From the NCBI GenBank assembly GCA_022605405.1, contig JABYQQ010000009.1, positions 1,674,001 to 1,738,000 on the forward strand: DNA of 64,000 nucleotides. Direction: 5' to 3'. This DNA is from Earliella scabrosa (lineage: Eukaryota > Basidiomycota > Agaricomycetes > Polyporales > Polyporaceae). This document shows, one piece after another, positions 10,503-21,998 of the stretch (positions are counted from its first letter, which is position 1; the number at the start of each line of letters is the position of its first letter). The position numbers and the translations under genes were made by a program. A model generated the notes under the pieces. It saw only the letters and a program-made list of their open reading frames with translations. It was not told the DNA's origin and made no database searches.

Positions 10503-13319
10503 ATGTTCTTTTGTCGGCACCAACTCCTGCGAGCACCTGCACAGCGCCATTTCTCATCTCTCTTTACGACCCGACACGTCCCCCGCCGCGTTCTCGTTCC
10601 CCACATATCTACTGCTTCACATCGTCATGCTCTACTGTCCAGCTCACGAACTACCCCTGCTATCCCACCCGAATCGTCCCCTGATTCCCTTGCGTCTTTG
10701 GAAGACGTCATCAAAGCTTCGGATGAGTACCAAACGCCCCACTTGTCCACGAATATCTCTTCCACTGGACCGGAGACCAGCGAGAGTACGCCAGAGACGA
10801 GACCGGACGTGGAGGAGACTACCGACTCATCAACCACGGGAGCAAAGGACGATCCGCCACATGCCTTGCGTCTCGAATGGGAACAATTGGAGAGCTCTGC
10901 AGAGTTCAAGCAAGACCCATGCGCGGAGTATATGCGCTGGCGCGACGATCATCCCCGCGACGCGGTCTTCCACATACCCCACACAGCCCTCAACACCATC
11001 GCTGCCGACGCGCTCGCCCGCAAGCAGCGTAGGGTCATGGACCGCCTGGTTGAGGACGCGGAGTACATGTGCAAGAACAGTGGTGGTGACCGTGCGCACT
11101 CCTACCTCGCCATATACCTGCTAAGACACGCTGCCCCGGAGCGCTTCCTGTCCAAGCGGCAAGTACTCGTCTTGCTACGTATCATGCGCACCCAGGGCTC
11201 CTTGTCGTCCATCTCGACTGCCAATCTCGTCAAGATATCCAACACGGTCCTCTCATACGAAGCGAACGAGGCCCTGGATGGGCCGCTTTTCGACCTACTC
11301 AAGACCACGCTTGTCAAGACTTTGCCAAACAAACCAGTGCTTCCGCCTACCACAGCCACCAAGAACTGGGAAGCTACTAGCGCGGGTCGATTTACTCCCC
11401 TTGCTGTTTGGCCGCTGTATCGTCTCATGCTGGCGCTTGCTCGTAGAGACGACAAGGCAAAGGCTTCCGAGATCATGGCAATTCTGCTTAGAGGCAGCCG
11501 TATCGACACCCGTGCCATCAACGCAACGGATCTGAATGCTCAAGACTACGTCTATGTCATCCTCTCGGTCATCGTGCGCGCATGCATCCTCAACGGATGG
11601 TTCACACGCGCTACTATCCTCCTCACCCCCACGGTCGCTGCTCGCGAACGCATATCTCTTCCGCTCGCACGCCTCGTCGAAGATTGGCTCGTTGCGGCTC
11701 TCAGCTCCCCGCGAGACCAAGATCTCGCCGAAGCCGCCTCGATGCTCATCATTCTCATGGATCGTGGCGAGAACTACACCGTCCCCAACGAGCTTCTGCA
11801 ACGGTTCTACAGCGAAGCATCCAAAGCCGAGAGGGGCGAGCTAATGCAGGCCGTCTACCGACACTCGCGAGAGATAACGGACCACTCCTACCGTCCGCCG
11901 CGCGGCATCTCTCTGGCTTGGTTCGCACGGTACCTTCGCTCTGAGAGGCGCGATGTCCACTTGTCCCGTGTCCTCGCGAAGCACATAGTGGAAGAGGACA
12001 TACCAGTCGAACCCTCTGCCCGTGGCTCGTTGATCTACAACGCCGCCTCGTTCGGATTCACGATGTACGCCCGTACTCTCTGGGAGCGATGGTCCGTCGG
12101 GCCCGACAGGAGCTATGTGGTGGCCATGAGCGCCACGATGCTTCGTCTCGTTAGTGCGTTCGTGAGCGGTGAGTCTGCCACGAGACGTGCTGCGATGCGG
12201 CGACCCAGTCGACCGGTCGCACCCCGGATAAACCCTACCAACGAGGAGGCCGCCGGTTTCGCAGGCGATCAAGGAGAAGCCGTGCAGACGACCGAGCAGG
12301 AGACACGATCGAACGACCATGCCGAAGACGCTGACCCCACATCTGATGCTCCACACCCACCTTCGCCCCCACCCCCGCACGGGAGCGAGAAGGATGGAGA
12401 GAACGCTGTCCGCGCCCCGTCCTCCGACCGGCCAGAGAGCCCGGCGGTCACTGCCAGCGACGGCACTGCCGGGGGATTCTATGGTCACAGCCGCGAGGAA
12501 CTGCTCGAGCGTGCGGACGACATCCGACGATTTGCCGAACGGGTCTTCGACGCGTTCTGCGAGGTCAGGCAGCCGCTGGAGGAGGCCGACCGGTTCGTGC
12601 TGAACGCGGTCGCGCGCGGCGCGTTCCTGCTCGGACGCGACGCACAGGCTTTCAGCGCGTTCCAGATCATGAGGGGGCGCGGGATCCAGCTGGACCACCA
12701 CGACCTGAACGTGGTCATCGCGGTCGTGGCAAAGGCGAACCCTGCGGCCGGCCTCGCGCGGATTCAGAAGATGATCGACGCGGGCATCGACCCCGACGCG
12801 ATCTCGTACGGGACGGTCATCCACTGGGCGATCTTCCACGGGGACGCGCCGCTGGTGGGGCGGGTGATCGAGATGGCGCGGGAGCACGGGCTGAAGAACT
12901 TTTCGTTCAAGACGCTCTCGGCGCTGCTGCACGCGTCGGTGCAGCCCGAGTTCACGGCGACGACGCCGCAGACGGCGCCGCTGGACAACGTGGACGACAT
13001 TGTGGGGACGATGCTCGAGCTGGGGCTGCTGCCGGAGCCGAACAGCGGGCGGGACTGCGTGCGGGCGGCGCTGATGGCGGAGGACCCGGTGCGGGCGTTC
13101 AGGTTCTGGAAGGAGCTTTTGCAGGACAAGGTGGAGTGGGACGACTGGGCGTGGACGGCGCTGAGGGGCAGGATTGCGCGGCAGATACGGGAGCATTTTG
13201 AGGCGGGGTGGGTGGACGAGAAGCGGGCGAGGGTGATGCTGTCGGAGCTCGGGTTCGACCTGTTCTCGCTGCACATCCGGCGGCGGCTCGCAGCCCAGCG
13301 GAGCGACGGGTCTCGCTAG
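10503..13319 (+). CDS. Mitochondrial PPR-type protein, 938 aa
   Basis: One long exon. I choose the ATG at 10503 because the following sequence, MFFCRHQLLRAPAQRHFSSLF, is an Arg-rich, acid-free mitochondrial presequence; an ATG at 10398 would add 35 residues and hide it. The body is helical with repeat-like pairs. Near the C-terminus segments such as LDHHDLNVVIAVVAKANP and KMIDAGIDPDAISYGTVIHWA follow the pentatricopeptide pattern (Asp/Pro at the turn, GxxPDxxxY). A disordered Pro/Ser/Asp-rich insert sits around residues 570-650. Fungal PPR proteins act in mitochondrial RNA processing, stability or translation. The RNA target is unknown. Codon use becomes strongly GC3-biased in the last third. 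Confidence 0.8.
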   Translation: MFFCRHQLLRAPAQRHFSSLFTTRHVPRRVLVPHISTASHRHALLSSSRTTPAIPPESSPDSLASLEDVIKASDEYQTPHLSTNISSTGPETSESTPETRPDVEETTDSSTTGAKDDPPHALRLEWEQLESSAEFKQDPCAEYMRWRDDHPRDAVFHIPHTALNTIAADALARKQRRVMDRLVEDAEYMCKNSGGDRAHSYLAIYLLRHAAPERFLSKRQVLVLLRIMRTQGSLSSISTANLVKISNTVLSYEANEALDGPLFDLLKTTLVKTLPNKPVLPPTTATKNWEATSAGRFTPLAVWPLYRLMLALARRDDKAKASEIMAILLRGSRIDTRAINATDLNAQDYVYVILSVIVRACILNGWFTRATILLTPTVAARERISLPLARLVEDWLVAALSSPRDQDLAEAASMLIILMDRGENYTVPNELLQRFYSEASKAERGELMQAVYRHSREITDHSYRPPRGISLAWFARYLRSERRDVHLSRVLAKHIVEEDIPVEPSARGSLIYNAASFGFTMYARTLWERWSVGPDRSYVVAMSATMLRLVSAFVSGESATRRAAMRRPSRPVAPRINPTNEEAAGFAGDQGEAVQTTEQETRSNDHAEDADPTSDAPHPPSPPPPHGSEKDGENAVRAPSSDRPESPAVTASDGTAGGFYGHSREELLERADDIRRFAERVFDAFCEVRQPLEEADRFVLNAVARGAFLLGRDAQAFSAFQIMRGRGIQLDHHDLNVVIAVVAKANPAAGLARIQKMIDAGIDPDAISYGTVIHWAIFHGDAPLVGRVIEMAREHGLKNFSFKTLSALLHASVQPEFTATTPQTAPLDNVDDIVGTMLELGLLPEPNSGRDCVRAALMAEDPVRAFRFWKELLQDKVEWDDWAWTALRGRIARQIREHFEAGWVDEKRARVMLSELGFDLFSLHIRRRLAAQRSDGSR

Positions 13320-14476
13320 GACGTTTTCGAGTCCACTCCGGTCTCGAGCCTCGGGCGCGCGTTGCCAGTGCCAGTGGTGGGTCAGACCGGCCAGGCCTCA
13401 AGCTTCAAAACTATGGACGGAACTAGATGCCATTGCGAGCTGATGGCGGCGGAGACGACCGCGCGCGACTGCCGTGGGCTAGTGGGTTAAAGCCTCCGAG
13501 CGGGTGATCTTTGTCGAGGATTCATTCCGATGGAAGACGCGTCGTGGTGGGCTGCTGCAAGACGGACAGAAGACGAATGCGAATGGGCGGCGGTCATGGG
13601 GGGCGCGAGATGGGATGGGTCGCGTGTGGGTGAGCGCGTCTGGCTTCCTGGCCTTGGCCGAGCGTGATGATGGTGGTTCACGTGGTGGGGAAGGATGGAG
13701 GGGTGCTTCTGACCAGCGCTGGGACGGGGAGGATGACGACGGCGGACGGGCATTGCGGGCGTGGAGGGCGATGGCAGTGGCGCGGCGGTGGAAGTAGAGC
13801 GAGGCGGAGGGTGTGTTGTATGGTAGTAATACGCGCACTTGTGTAATTGGACGGAAATCATCTGGCTCGCAGCGCACTCGCCGCTCATGCACTCGTCCGA
13901 ACGCACGACGACCCGGACGGACGCATGCGAGCAAAACTTTGATTGAGACAGCGATCGCCGGAGATGGGAGGAGGGGCCCGGGGGAGCGGGCGGGGTTGAG
14001 CCGGGGATGCGCCGGGGCTGGGAGGGGGACGCCGCGTGACGGGGGCGGGTGAGAAGAGGAGGAGGAGACTGATTGGGAAAGATACCGAGAGCGCGCAAGA
14101 TGGATGCCCGATGTTCCGGGGAGAGTGGCGATGGACGGATTCGAGCGGGGGCAGCAGCCGGCGCTCGCTGGCTTCCTTCCGAGGCGAGTGCCAGAAAGCA
14201 GCCAACAGCAGCCAACAGCCGCGAACAAACAAATATCTCCTCGCTCAAAATCATCTCCTGCCCTCGCTCGCCTGTTCCCGCTCCCGCTTCCTCGTCTCGA
14301 CGCGCATATACCCCGCACCCGCACCCCCAGCCACGCTCAGCCACGCTCAGCCCTCCGCCTCGCCTCCCCCAAACTCCTCCCGCCTCGCACCCGCTTCCGC
14401 CAGCGCCTGTGCCTCCGACGCCCACGCCCACGCCCACACCCACGTCCCGTCCCCTCCGCGCCCCGTTCCCTCGACC
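13320..14476. other. Upstream region of the Zn2Cys6 gene, 1.16 kb
   Basis: Strongly strand-asymmetric: purine-rich on the plus strand up to about 14150, then C-rich with short direct repeats (cacgctcagc twice around 14331-14350, CCCACG hexamers around 14420-14440). Long minus-strand frames here are low-complexity Ser/Pro/Arg translations of this bias and I do not accept them as genes. Likely a long 5' leader or promoter of the transcription factor gene. Confidence 0.45.
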
Positions 14477-17400
14477 ATGCCCTCCGCACGTACAAAAAAA
14501 GAACCAAACTCGCCCACACCCCCTTCTGACGATGCCAGTCCCAAGGACGCGTCCGAAAACAGCAAGATCAAGAGAAAGTCAGTCCCCCTTTCCCCGACGT
14601 TTCCCCGCTCCCCTTGACCGTCGCCCCCTGTCCTCCCTCTCCCCGCCCTTCCTCTGCTCCCGTTTCTACCCCGCACGCAACCCCAGACCATCCCTCTTCT
14701 TTGCGCTTGTCTGAGGCCATGTTGCGTCGGTTTCTCCGCTCGTCGTGTCCCCAACGCTGACCACTCTTTCTCTATGCTCTTCTCCAGGCGGCAATCACAG
14801 AGTGAGTCCCTTTCTGCCTCTTCCTTGCCATTCTCCTCGTCTGACCCATCGTCAAGGCTGCGATGCCTGTCGTGCGCGTAAGGTGAGATGCGCGCGCGAG
14901 AACCCGGACGATCCCAAGGGATCCTGCAAGCACTGCATCACCCTCGGCATCCCCTGCACCTACGACTACCAGCCCAAGAAGAGGGGGCCTCCCAACCTGT
15001 GAGTCCCAGCTTTCAGTCCTGTCTCGCCCAGAGTCGCCAAAGCCAATCCGGATGGAATCGTAGCTACCTTCGACGGCTCCAGGAGGCAGCAGCTGCGGCG
15101 GCGGCCGCCCAGCAGGAAACTCAAAATGGCACCGATATTCCCCAGTCACCGGCCTCGACCTCCCAGAGCGCGACAAGCCCCGTGCAGACCGCGCTCACGC
15201 CTTCCACGCAAGTCCCCTCCTTCCTCGATTCCCCCTTGGCATCGGTGTCGTCTGTACACTCCTCGGCGCTCCCCCCATCGCGCTACCCCATCGCGGCGGA
15301 TGGCTTCCACTCACAGTTTCCGCCTCTCTCGATGTCAGTCCCGTCGTCTTTTGGCAACTCGCGGGTGCCAGAGACGCATGGGATCACCAACGGTTTTTCG
15401 GCGCGTTCGCCAGGGAGGGACGAGCCGTTTGGGTCGCCATCGGACCAATTTAGTACGTACCCTCTTCACAACTGGTCGTACAAGCAACACCAGGCCCTTT
15501 CCGTCCTCCCGCCGTCTGCCATTCCTCCACTCTCATACTACTACCGCCCGCATCGATTGGAGGACGTCGCGCCACGCGACACGATCCTCCTCATTATCGC
15601 GCTCTTCTTCGACTTTGTATACCCCCTAACGCCCTGCGTGCACAAGCCGTCGTTTATGGCGGACGTGCATTCGCGGCGAGAAGAGCGCGACCCCCTCTTC
15701 TTCGCACTCGTTATGTCAACGGTCGCGTCTACTCTTGTTCAGGTCCCGAGGTCGTACCTGCCCATGGAGCGTCACGCGGTCAGGAAACTCGCGCAGACCT
15801 GTCACGAGGCAAGTCGACACATTTCCGTCGCGTCTTACGACCCGCCCACCTCAATGCACGTCGTCATCCGGTACTTGTAAGTCCCAAAATACGCGTGTCC
15901 TCCCATGTCGTCCCATGCTCATGCTCATGTCCGCTTGACTTTCAGTGACTGCGTGTATCACTTCTGCGAGGGGCATGACGCGACGCAACATGCAGCGTTC
16001 GGCGAAGCGGCGCACATCGCGGTCACGCTGAGAATGCACGAGGAGTCGTCCTACGAAGGGCTCGACCTCATCGAATGCGAAGTCCGACGAAGGACGTTCT
16101 GGTTACTATTTGGGGGTAAGCATCTTGGTTTCTGGCATGCTGATCCCCCGGAAAAACCCTATCCTAATCGATGCTGACCTCTGCTTTTCTCCCACCCCCA
16201 CCCACCACGCAGCGGATAAATCCATGTCCATCCTGCTCGGACGCCCGATCTGCCTCCGGGACGAGGACACCACGTGTAATTTTCCACGCGAGCTCGACGA
16301 CGAGTAGTAAGTCGCGGTCATGTCCCCCTCCCCTCCGACGCCTGTCCGAGAATTAACCATCGCTTCCCCGCGCGCATCGCACGCAGCATCACGCCGAGCG
16401 CATACCTCCCGCAGCCGCACGGGAAGACCGCAATAGTCTCCGGGCTGAACTACATCTCACGCATCTTTGCGCTCCTGGGCGAGATCCTCGTCCGGATCCG
16501 GGTCGACAAGCGGTCCCCGCCGCAGGGCCAGTTCCTCACCGCACGCCTGGAGGAGGTGCAGGCGCTGCACTCGCGGATCGTGTCCGCGCTCGCGCACGCG
16601 CCGGAGCCGCTCCGCCTGAAGCAGGCGCACTCGCAGTCGCACATCCCGCCCGAGTATGGTGGAGCGGGCTTCCGCCAAGCGGCGTTCACGGAGGTCAAGG
16701 ACTTCTTTGACAACCCGAACGCGTCCCGTGCGAACGCGCTGAATCCGTTCCTGGTCATGCAGGCGAACCTGTATGTCACGCAGGTACGGACGCGCACCCT
16801 TTTTGCTCTGTGAGCGCGCTGTTGCTGACTTGTTGATTCTTCTTTTCCTCCCACTTCCACCACTCCACTCGGATGTTTCCCTTCGGCTGGGCGCGGGCGG
16901 TCCGCTAGCAATTGGTCCGCTTCGTGATCGAGCAGTACCGCGACGAGCTGATCACGTCGCTTCAAGGGAGCGTTGATGAACAGCGCGTCTCGGAAGACCG
17001 GGAGGCCGTCGCGAGCGACCTTCTGAACATCCTGCACAGGTGCGTCCTGGCGTGCGCGCACACACGCACACACAGAGGGGACGACGCGCTGACACTCGCA
17101 TTGCGCCCGCAGCATCCCGATCCAGTCCATCGCCACGAACGGGCCCTCATTGGTGAGTGGTGGGCGTGCCGAGAGGAGGGCGAGGATCTGCGCCCTTCTT
17201 CTTCTGGTTCCGACGTTCCGTTCGTCGGAGCCGCGGGTGCGAGTGCGAGCGGAGTGAATGGGCATGTGCGCTGACCGAGCTTGTCTGCGAACAGGTGCAC
17301 AAGGTCCGCTTCGTCGCTTCCACCCTGCTGGATGCGGTGCGGAAGGCGGAGACCGCGCCCGCGTCCGCGGCGCGTGCGCATGCGTACCTCTGTGAGTGCC

Positions 17401-17806
17401 TCGTCCTGTCCTGTCCCCCGTCGCTTCCCCCGCTATTCCGCTCCGTCCTTCCGTTCTCCGAGGTCCGAGCCCGTGCTTCCGTCCTGAGTTGCGCGGAGGA
17501 GGCTTTCGGAGGATCCCGTTCGGTTGTATGGCTTCCGCCCCTTCGTGTTGCTGACATGGTGCTGCAGGGGACTTCCTGTCCATCTTGTCCGAGATCGAGA
17601 GGAACTATCTGTGAGTCCGGACCGAGTGCTGGCTGGCGTGCGCGAGAAGCTGATGACCCCATTCTCCCCCTCCCCTTCCCCCTTCCCGCTTCCTCTTTGT
17701 CCTCCCCCTTGCGCTCGATTCAATGCGCTTTGCTCCCTTTTCCAGGCTCGACGACGACAGGGACGGGACGTCGGCGGACACCGGCATGCCGCTTATGGCG
17801 AACTGA
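14477..17806 (+). CDS. Zn2Cys6 transcription factor with fungal-specific TF domain, 700 aa
   Basis: Twelve exons (14477-14577, 14788-14801, 14857-14998, 15064-15876, 15946-16115, 16213-16306, 16387-16783, 16909-17039, 17113-17152, 17295-17391, 17568-17610, 17746-17806) sum to 2,103 nt, in frame. A basic nuclear-signal-like stretch precedes the binuclear zinc cluster: cysteines 40, 43, 50, 62, 65 and 72 (CDACRARKVRC...CKHCITLGIPC), then a linker KKRGPPNLYLRRLQEA with an alanine run. The fungal_trans region spans about residues 200-450 (L.IALFFDFVYPLTPCVHKPSF, then RRRTFWLLFGADKSMSILLGRP). These factors act in the nucleus on carbon, nitrogen or stress genes. The target set cannot be read. Exon 2 is only 14 nt and lies just before the zinc cluster. 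Confidence 0.92.
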
Positions 17807-19280
17807 AGACGATCCCCGACTCGCCGACTCGGACTCCTCCTCACGCTCTGTTATGCCTGCTGCCGTCGGGACAGCATCATCATCTCATACCGTTCCTGCT
17901 GACGCTGCCTCACGCTGCCCTTGTTCTTTCTTTATTGAGTATGTCACTGTGGTGTATGCGACGGATCGGACCTCGCACGTCGCGTTCGAGGCCTGGGTCT
18001 CGTCGCTGTTGTTGTATGGCGCACGGTGGTGGTGTACGGTGTTTATTGGCGCGCGGGAGCTGCACCGCGCGGCGGGTGCATGCTCCTCGACAGCCGCGTC
18101 CAGCCCTGCGCTCTCGCGCGCGGGGCTGCTATAGCTTATCCTACGTACTGGATGTACTCTCTAGTCACAGTGTCCTTCCCTCCCTTTCCCTCCCCCCTGT
18201 TCGCTGCTCTGCTCGCTCCTTTGTCTGTCGTCTCTGTGCCGTCTCTCGCTGGCATCGTGCTGTGTATTATAATCGATATCCCCTCCCCTCCCATAGCCTC
18301 GAGCTCATCCCCCATATTCCATCTTTTCATCCGCCTGCCGTACACCCACCCAACCCCTCCACCGATTTCCCCTCCTCATCTCCCACTCGCTGCTGGTACG
18401 GATCATATGCATGCTTTACGGTTTAGCGTTAGCGTTTACGGCGTGCGGGTTGCCTCTCCCGGTGGTGGCGAGTCGACGTCTCGATGGATTCGTGCACTTG
18501 GAAGGATCGACGGCGGCTCCGGTCCGTGTCGTCCGTATCCGTGACATTCGGACGCATGTGTGCTGCCAAGTTCCAACGTGTCTGACTGGCAGGGAAGACT
18601 GGCCAGACGGAGGATGCATCGATGCCAGCTTCAAGCTTGTACCAGCTGGTAAGTAGGTTTGTGCCTCCTGCGTAGACGTGCGCACGGACCAGGGTCCGCG
18701 ATCGTCGCGAACCCCGCGCGGCGAGAGTTGGGATCCCGCGCCGAGCGTCCGCGTTCAAGATGACAAGGTTTGGTCACTGGTGTTCGCGCGCAATCGATAT
18801 CACGTCCGTGGCAAGTGCCCGCTTCTCTGAATGGTCGGCGTGCGGAGGACCCGTGTCCGGTGGCCCCATGGGTGCCAGCGGGGTTGGAAGCAGAGAGGTC
18901 GATGAATTGAACTCGGGGGCGGTTGGTACTCCGACGCGTGGAGGAAGCCTCGGGCCACATGCTCCCAGCACTAGTACTCACTTCCTGTGGCTGCCACGAG
19001 AGCGCTGGCCTCGAAGGTTGGGTTATTGGGCGGCAAAGGCCGAGATTAGGCGGGCGTCGTCCCGAAATGGCGATTTGTACGAAGATGGCGAGTTCGTTGA
19101 ACTTCAAGCGTCGCGCTCTCACCGACGCCTCTCCGACCGCCTGCCACCTCTCCATTCTCTCATTCTCTCTCGACACCATCAAAAGGGCTCACAGGAACCC
19201 TCAGACGTGAGGCTAGGAAGAACAAGGAAGCAGCTACTAGTACTCTTGCCACTATTGGGACCACGAGTGTTAGTGCCACA
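17807..19280. other. Intergenic, about 1.5 kb
   Basis: Contains the 3' UTR of the transcription factor gene and upstream DNA of AOS1. The 18160-18400 part is pyrimidine-rich on the plus strand. Frames of up to about 325 codons overlapping the transcription-factor 3' end are out of its frame and have no domain. No feature supported. Confidence 0.4.
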
Positions 19281-21998
19281 ATGGCGACGCTCGATCCAGG
19301 CGCGAAGAGTGTCCCACTCTCGATTACCGAAGGTGCGTCTCAGGTTGAAGGGAGGCTCGCTCACGAACACAGCGCAGATGCGTAAGGCGGTACAGCGTGA
19401 GCGACTCGCTCTGGTGGAAGGAGGGAGAGTGCTCCGTCTACAGAGCCCGAGCGCTCTCTGCCTCCGAGCCCGCTGCGATGACGGCTGGCATGTGCCACGG
19501 CTTCGCTCCCTGCGCTCTACTGCTTCCGTCTGATTCTCGTCTGCGGTGTGGTAGGCCAAGCTGACGCTGCTCTTCCCCTGCGTAGATGAAGCGGCCGTCT
19601 ATGACAGGCAGATCCGCCTATGGGGCCTCGAGGCCCAGCAAAGGTGCGCCTTCGACGTCTCACGTGTCTCCTAGGACGCCCTCTCTGCAACACTAGAGTG
19701 TCATAGGACGCAGACGAAACTCTCGTATGTGCCGGACGAGTGCACCCGCGCCTTGTCGCGGACGGAGCGCGGTGCGTCGCGCTGCTTATAGACATGCTCT
19801 CATTGGCGCGTCCAGCGTAGAGCATCGATCGACACGCTGGACGGGCCATAAGTGTGCGTCAGCAGACGGCGCATGAGACCTGCTCGTCGCTTCGCAGCGC
19901 GCTCCGGGGCCGTGTGCGGTGGGCATATCGTCCTTGTGCTATGCTTAGCATGCTCGAGAGTCATGCGTGGACGGGCGATCATGGGATGACCTTAGCTGGA
20001 TGCTGACCGCCTTCTATGACGCCGCAGGATGCGCAATGCGACGATTCTCGTCGTCCGACTCAAGGGTGTGGCCACGGAGGCGATCAAGAACATCGTCCTC
20101 GCGGGTATTGGCAAGCTCGTCGTGCTCGACCCCGACGACGTGGCGGAGGAGGACCTCGGCGCAGGTTTCTTCTTCCGCGACGAAGACGTTGGCACAAAGG
20201 TGAGAGACACGACAGCATCCGGCCCGGACTCTGTGTGGCACGCAGCGCACAATGGTATATTGCGGCCTGAGCACGAGGGCCGCTGGCTCGCCGCATGCGC
20301 AGCTGCCTCCACTGCACGTCTGGAGGCGAGGCCGACCACACTCACAGCGACGTGAACGCGGGGGACGTGCTTCAAGCCGTCCGTGCCATGCGTTACGCCC
20401 GTATGGTCGCGAGTTGCCATATGCGACAGCGTGTGCCGCGTGCGATGTGCAAACACTTCCCGGACAGGTATACGTGGGCTCAAAGCCTGTCGCCAGGGAT
20501 GCCCACTTAACGCCGGGCGGGCACAGTGAGCTCTCACACTGCGATGAATGTGGCACAGGAGCTGCGCAGCGTGTGTGGTTGGAGGCCGCCGGACCGCTCT
20601 TCAACTAGTGTTCTAATTGTGGGGGCGCGTTTCTGGTAATGGGCGCTCCTCGTCTGGGTCGCTCGTTCGACCGGTCACAGGCGTAGAGAATGTGCTGCCG
20701 GACGTCCGAGCGGCAGGATTATGTGGTCTCTGCTCTGTCTGCCGTGTCATGCCTGCTTGCATGCCTTCTAGCTTACCCCGCTGACGCCCTTCGCTCTCAG
20801 AGAGTTGACGCTGCGAAGGCAAGAATCGAGAGCCTGAACCCTCTCGTCGCGGTAGAGACAATATCAGATCCTTCTGCGCTCGAAGACAACGCACTGCAGA
20901 CGCTCCTCGCCGGCGTTGACATGGTCTGCGTCACCGACATGGACCGGACGAGTTTGGTGCGTTTGCTAATTCTGCTATGCAGCATCTCAGGCTGCATCGC
21001 CAGGTAAGCTGACCGCGGACGTTGCTGCCGCCTTTCTCAGGTACGCCTCAACGACACATGCCGGCGGCTGAACACGCCCTTCTACGCCGGCGGCACGTAC
21101 GGCCTCCTGGGCTACATCTTCTGCGATCTGCTGCAGCACGACTACATCGCGCCGTACGTCCTGCTTTTGCTCTAGCACCACTACCGCGCTGATGGTCACC
21201 GTCTCGGTCCGACGTGACTCTCACACGCGCTCGATGTAATGTCCGCTGTGCACTCCAGGGACCGGTCGGCACAGAAGGACGCAGCGAAGAACGTGAAGAA
21301 CACGGCGGTGTACGTCCCTCTGCGCACGGCCCTCCAGCACCGCTGGACGGGCATGACGCGCAGGCAGACAAAGGAGGTCAACCCCGCGATCCCGTTCTCC
21401 ATCCTCGGTGAGCATCCTTCTCGTACTCGCACTCTCAGTTAGGATTGCGGCTATCGGTGTCTGACGCCTCTGTTTTGACGGCGACAGCGGTCTGGGAGTA
21501 CCAGGCGACGCATGGGGGCGTGCTGCCCGACGACGCCGCGGCGGCGCAGGAGCTGGAGGCGATCGCGAACAGGCTTATCGCGGGCGCGGACGTGAACAAG
21601 CAGGTGCTGCCCGCCATCCCGCGAGAGCTCGTCGGGTACGTCGTTCACACCGCCCTCTGTTCTGACTACATCCTGATGTGCCACCCTTGTTCGTTGTGTC
21701 CCAATCTCCGGTCCCCCGGACATCGCACCTTCCTCCCTCAATGTTTCAATGTCTCAATCCTTCGGTATATCGGCGCGCACACGTCGATCATGCTGGTGCT
21801 GCTGCTCGTGCATACGTCACCAGGACCCTCGCGACGACGGCTGCGCACGAGATGTCGCCCGTCTGCGCGGTCGTCGGCGGGCTGCTCGCGCAGGACATCC
21901 TCAAGGCGCTCGCCGCGCGGGAGCCGCCGATCGCGAACTTCTTCACGTTCGATGGCAACCTGGGCGGCGGGACGGTCGTCAGGATGGCGATGCCGTAA
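19281..21998 (+). CDS. aos1: SUMO-activating enzyme E1 subunit 1 (AOS1/SAE1), 340 aa
   Basis: Eight exons (19281-19332, 19586-19643, 20028-20199, 20801-20956, 21041-21153, 21259-21407, 21488-21635, 21824-21998) sum to 1,023 nt. The N-terminus contains EDEAAVYDRQIRLWGLEAQQR, the signature start of AOS1/UBA-type ThiF domains, then LAGIGKLVVLDPDDVAEEDLGAGFFF. Later motifs are CRRLNTPFYAGGTYGLLGYIF and the C-terminal SPVCAVVGGLLAQDILKAL...FFTFDG. AOS1 pairs with UBA2 to adenylate SUMO. It has the adenylation fold but no catalytic-cysteine domain, as expected for this subunit. Introns 1-3 are unusually long for this genome (253, 384 and 601 nt). I checked that no conserved segment is missing across them. 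Confidence 0.93.

Noticed and set aside
11841..13274. 477-codon minus-strand frame
   Set aside because: Antisense shadow of the PPR gene caused by high GC3. Its translation is Arg/His/Pro-rich with no domain.
13487..14443. 318-codon minus-strand frame upstream of the transcription factor
   Set aside because: Low-complexity Gly/Ser/Pro translation of a strand-biased promoter region; no start context, domain or splice support.
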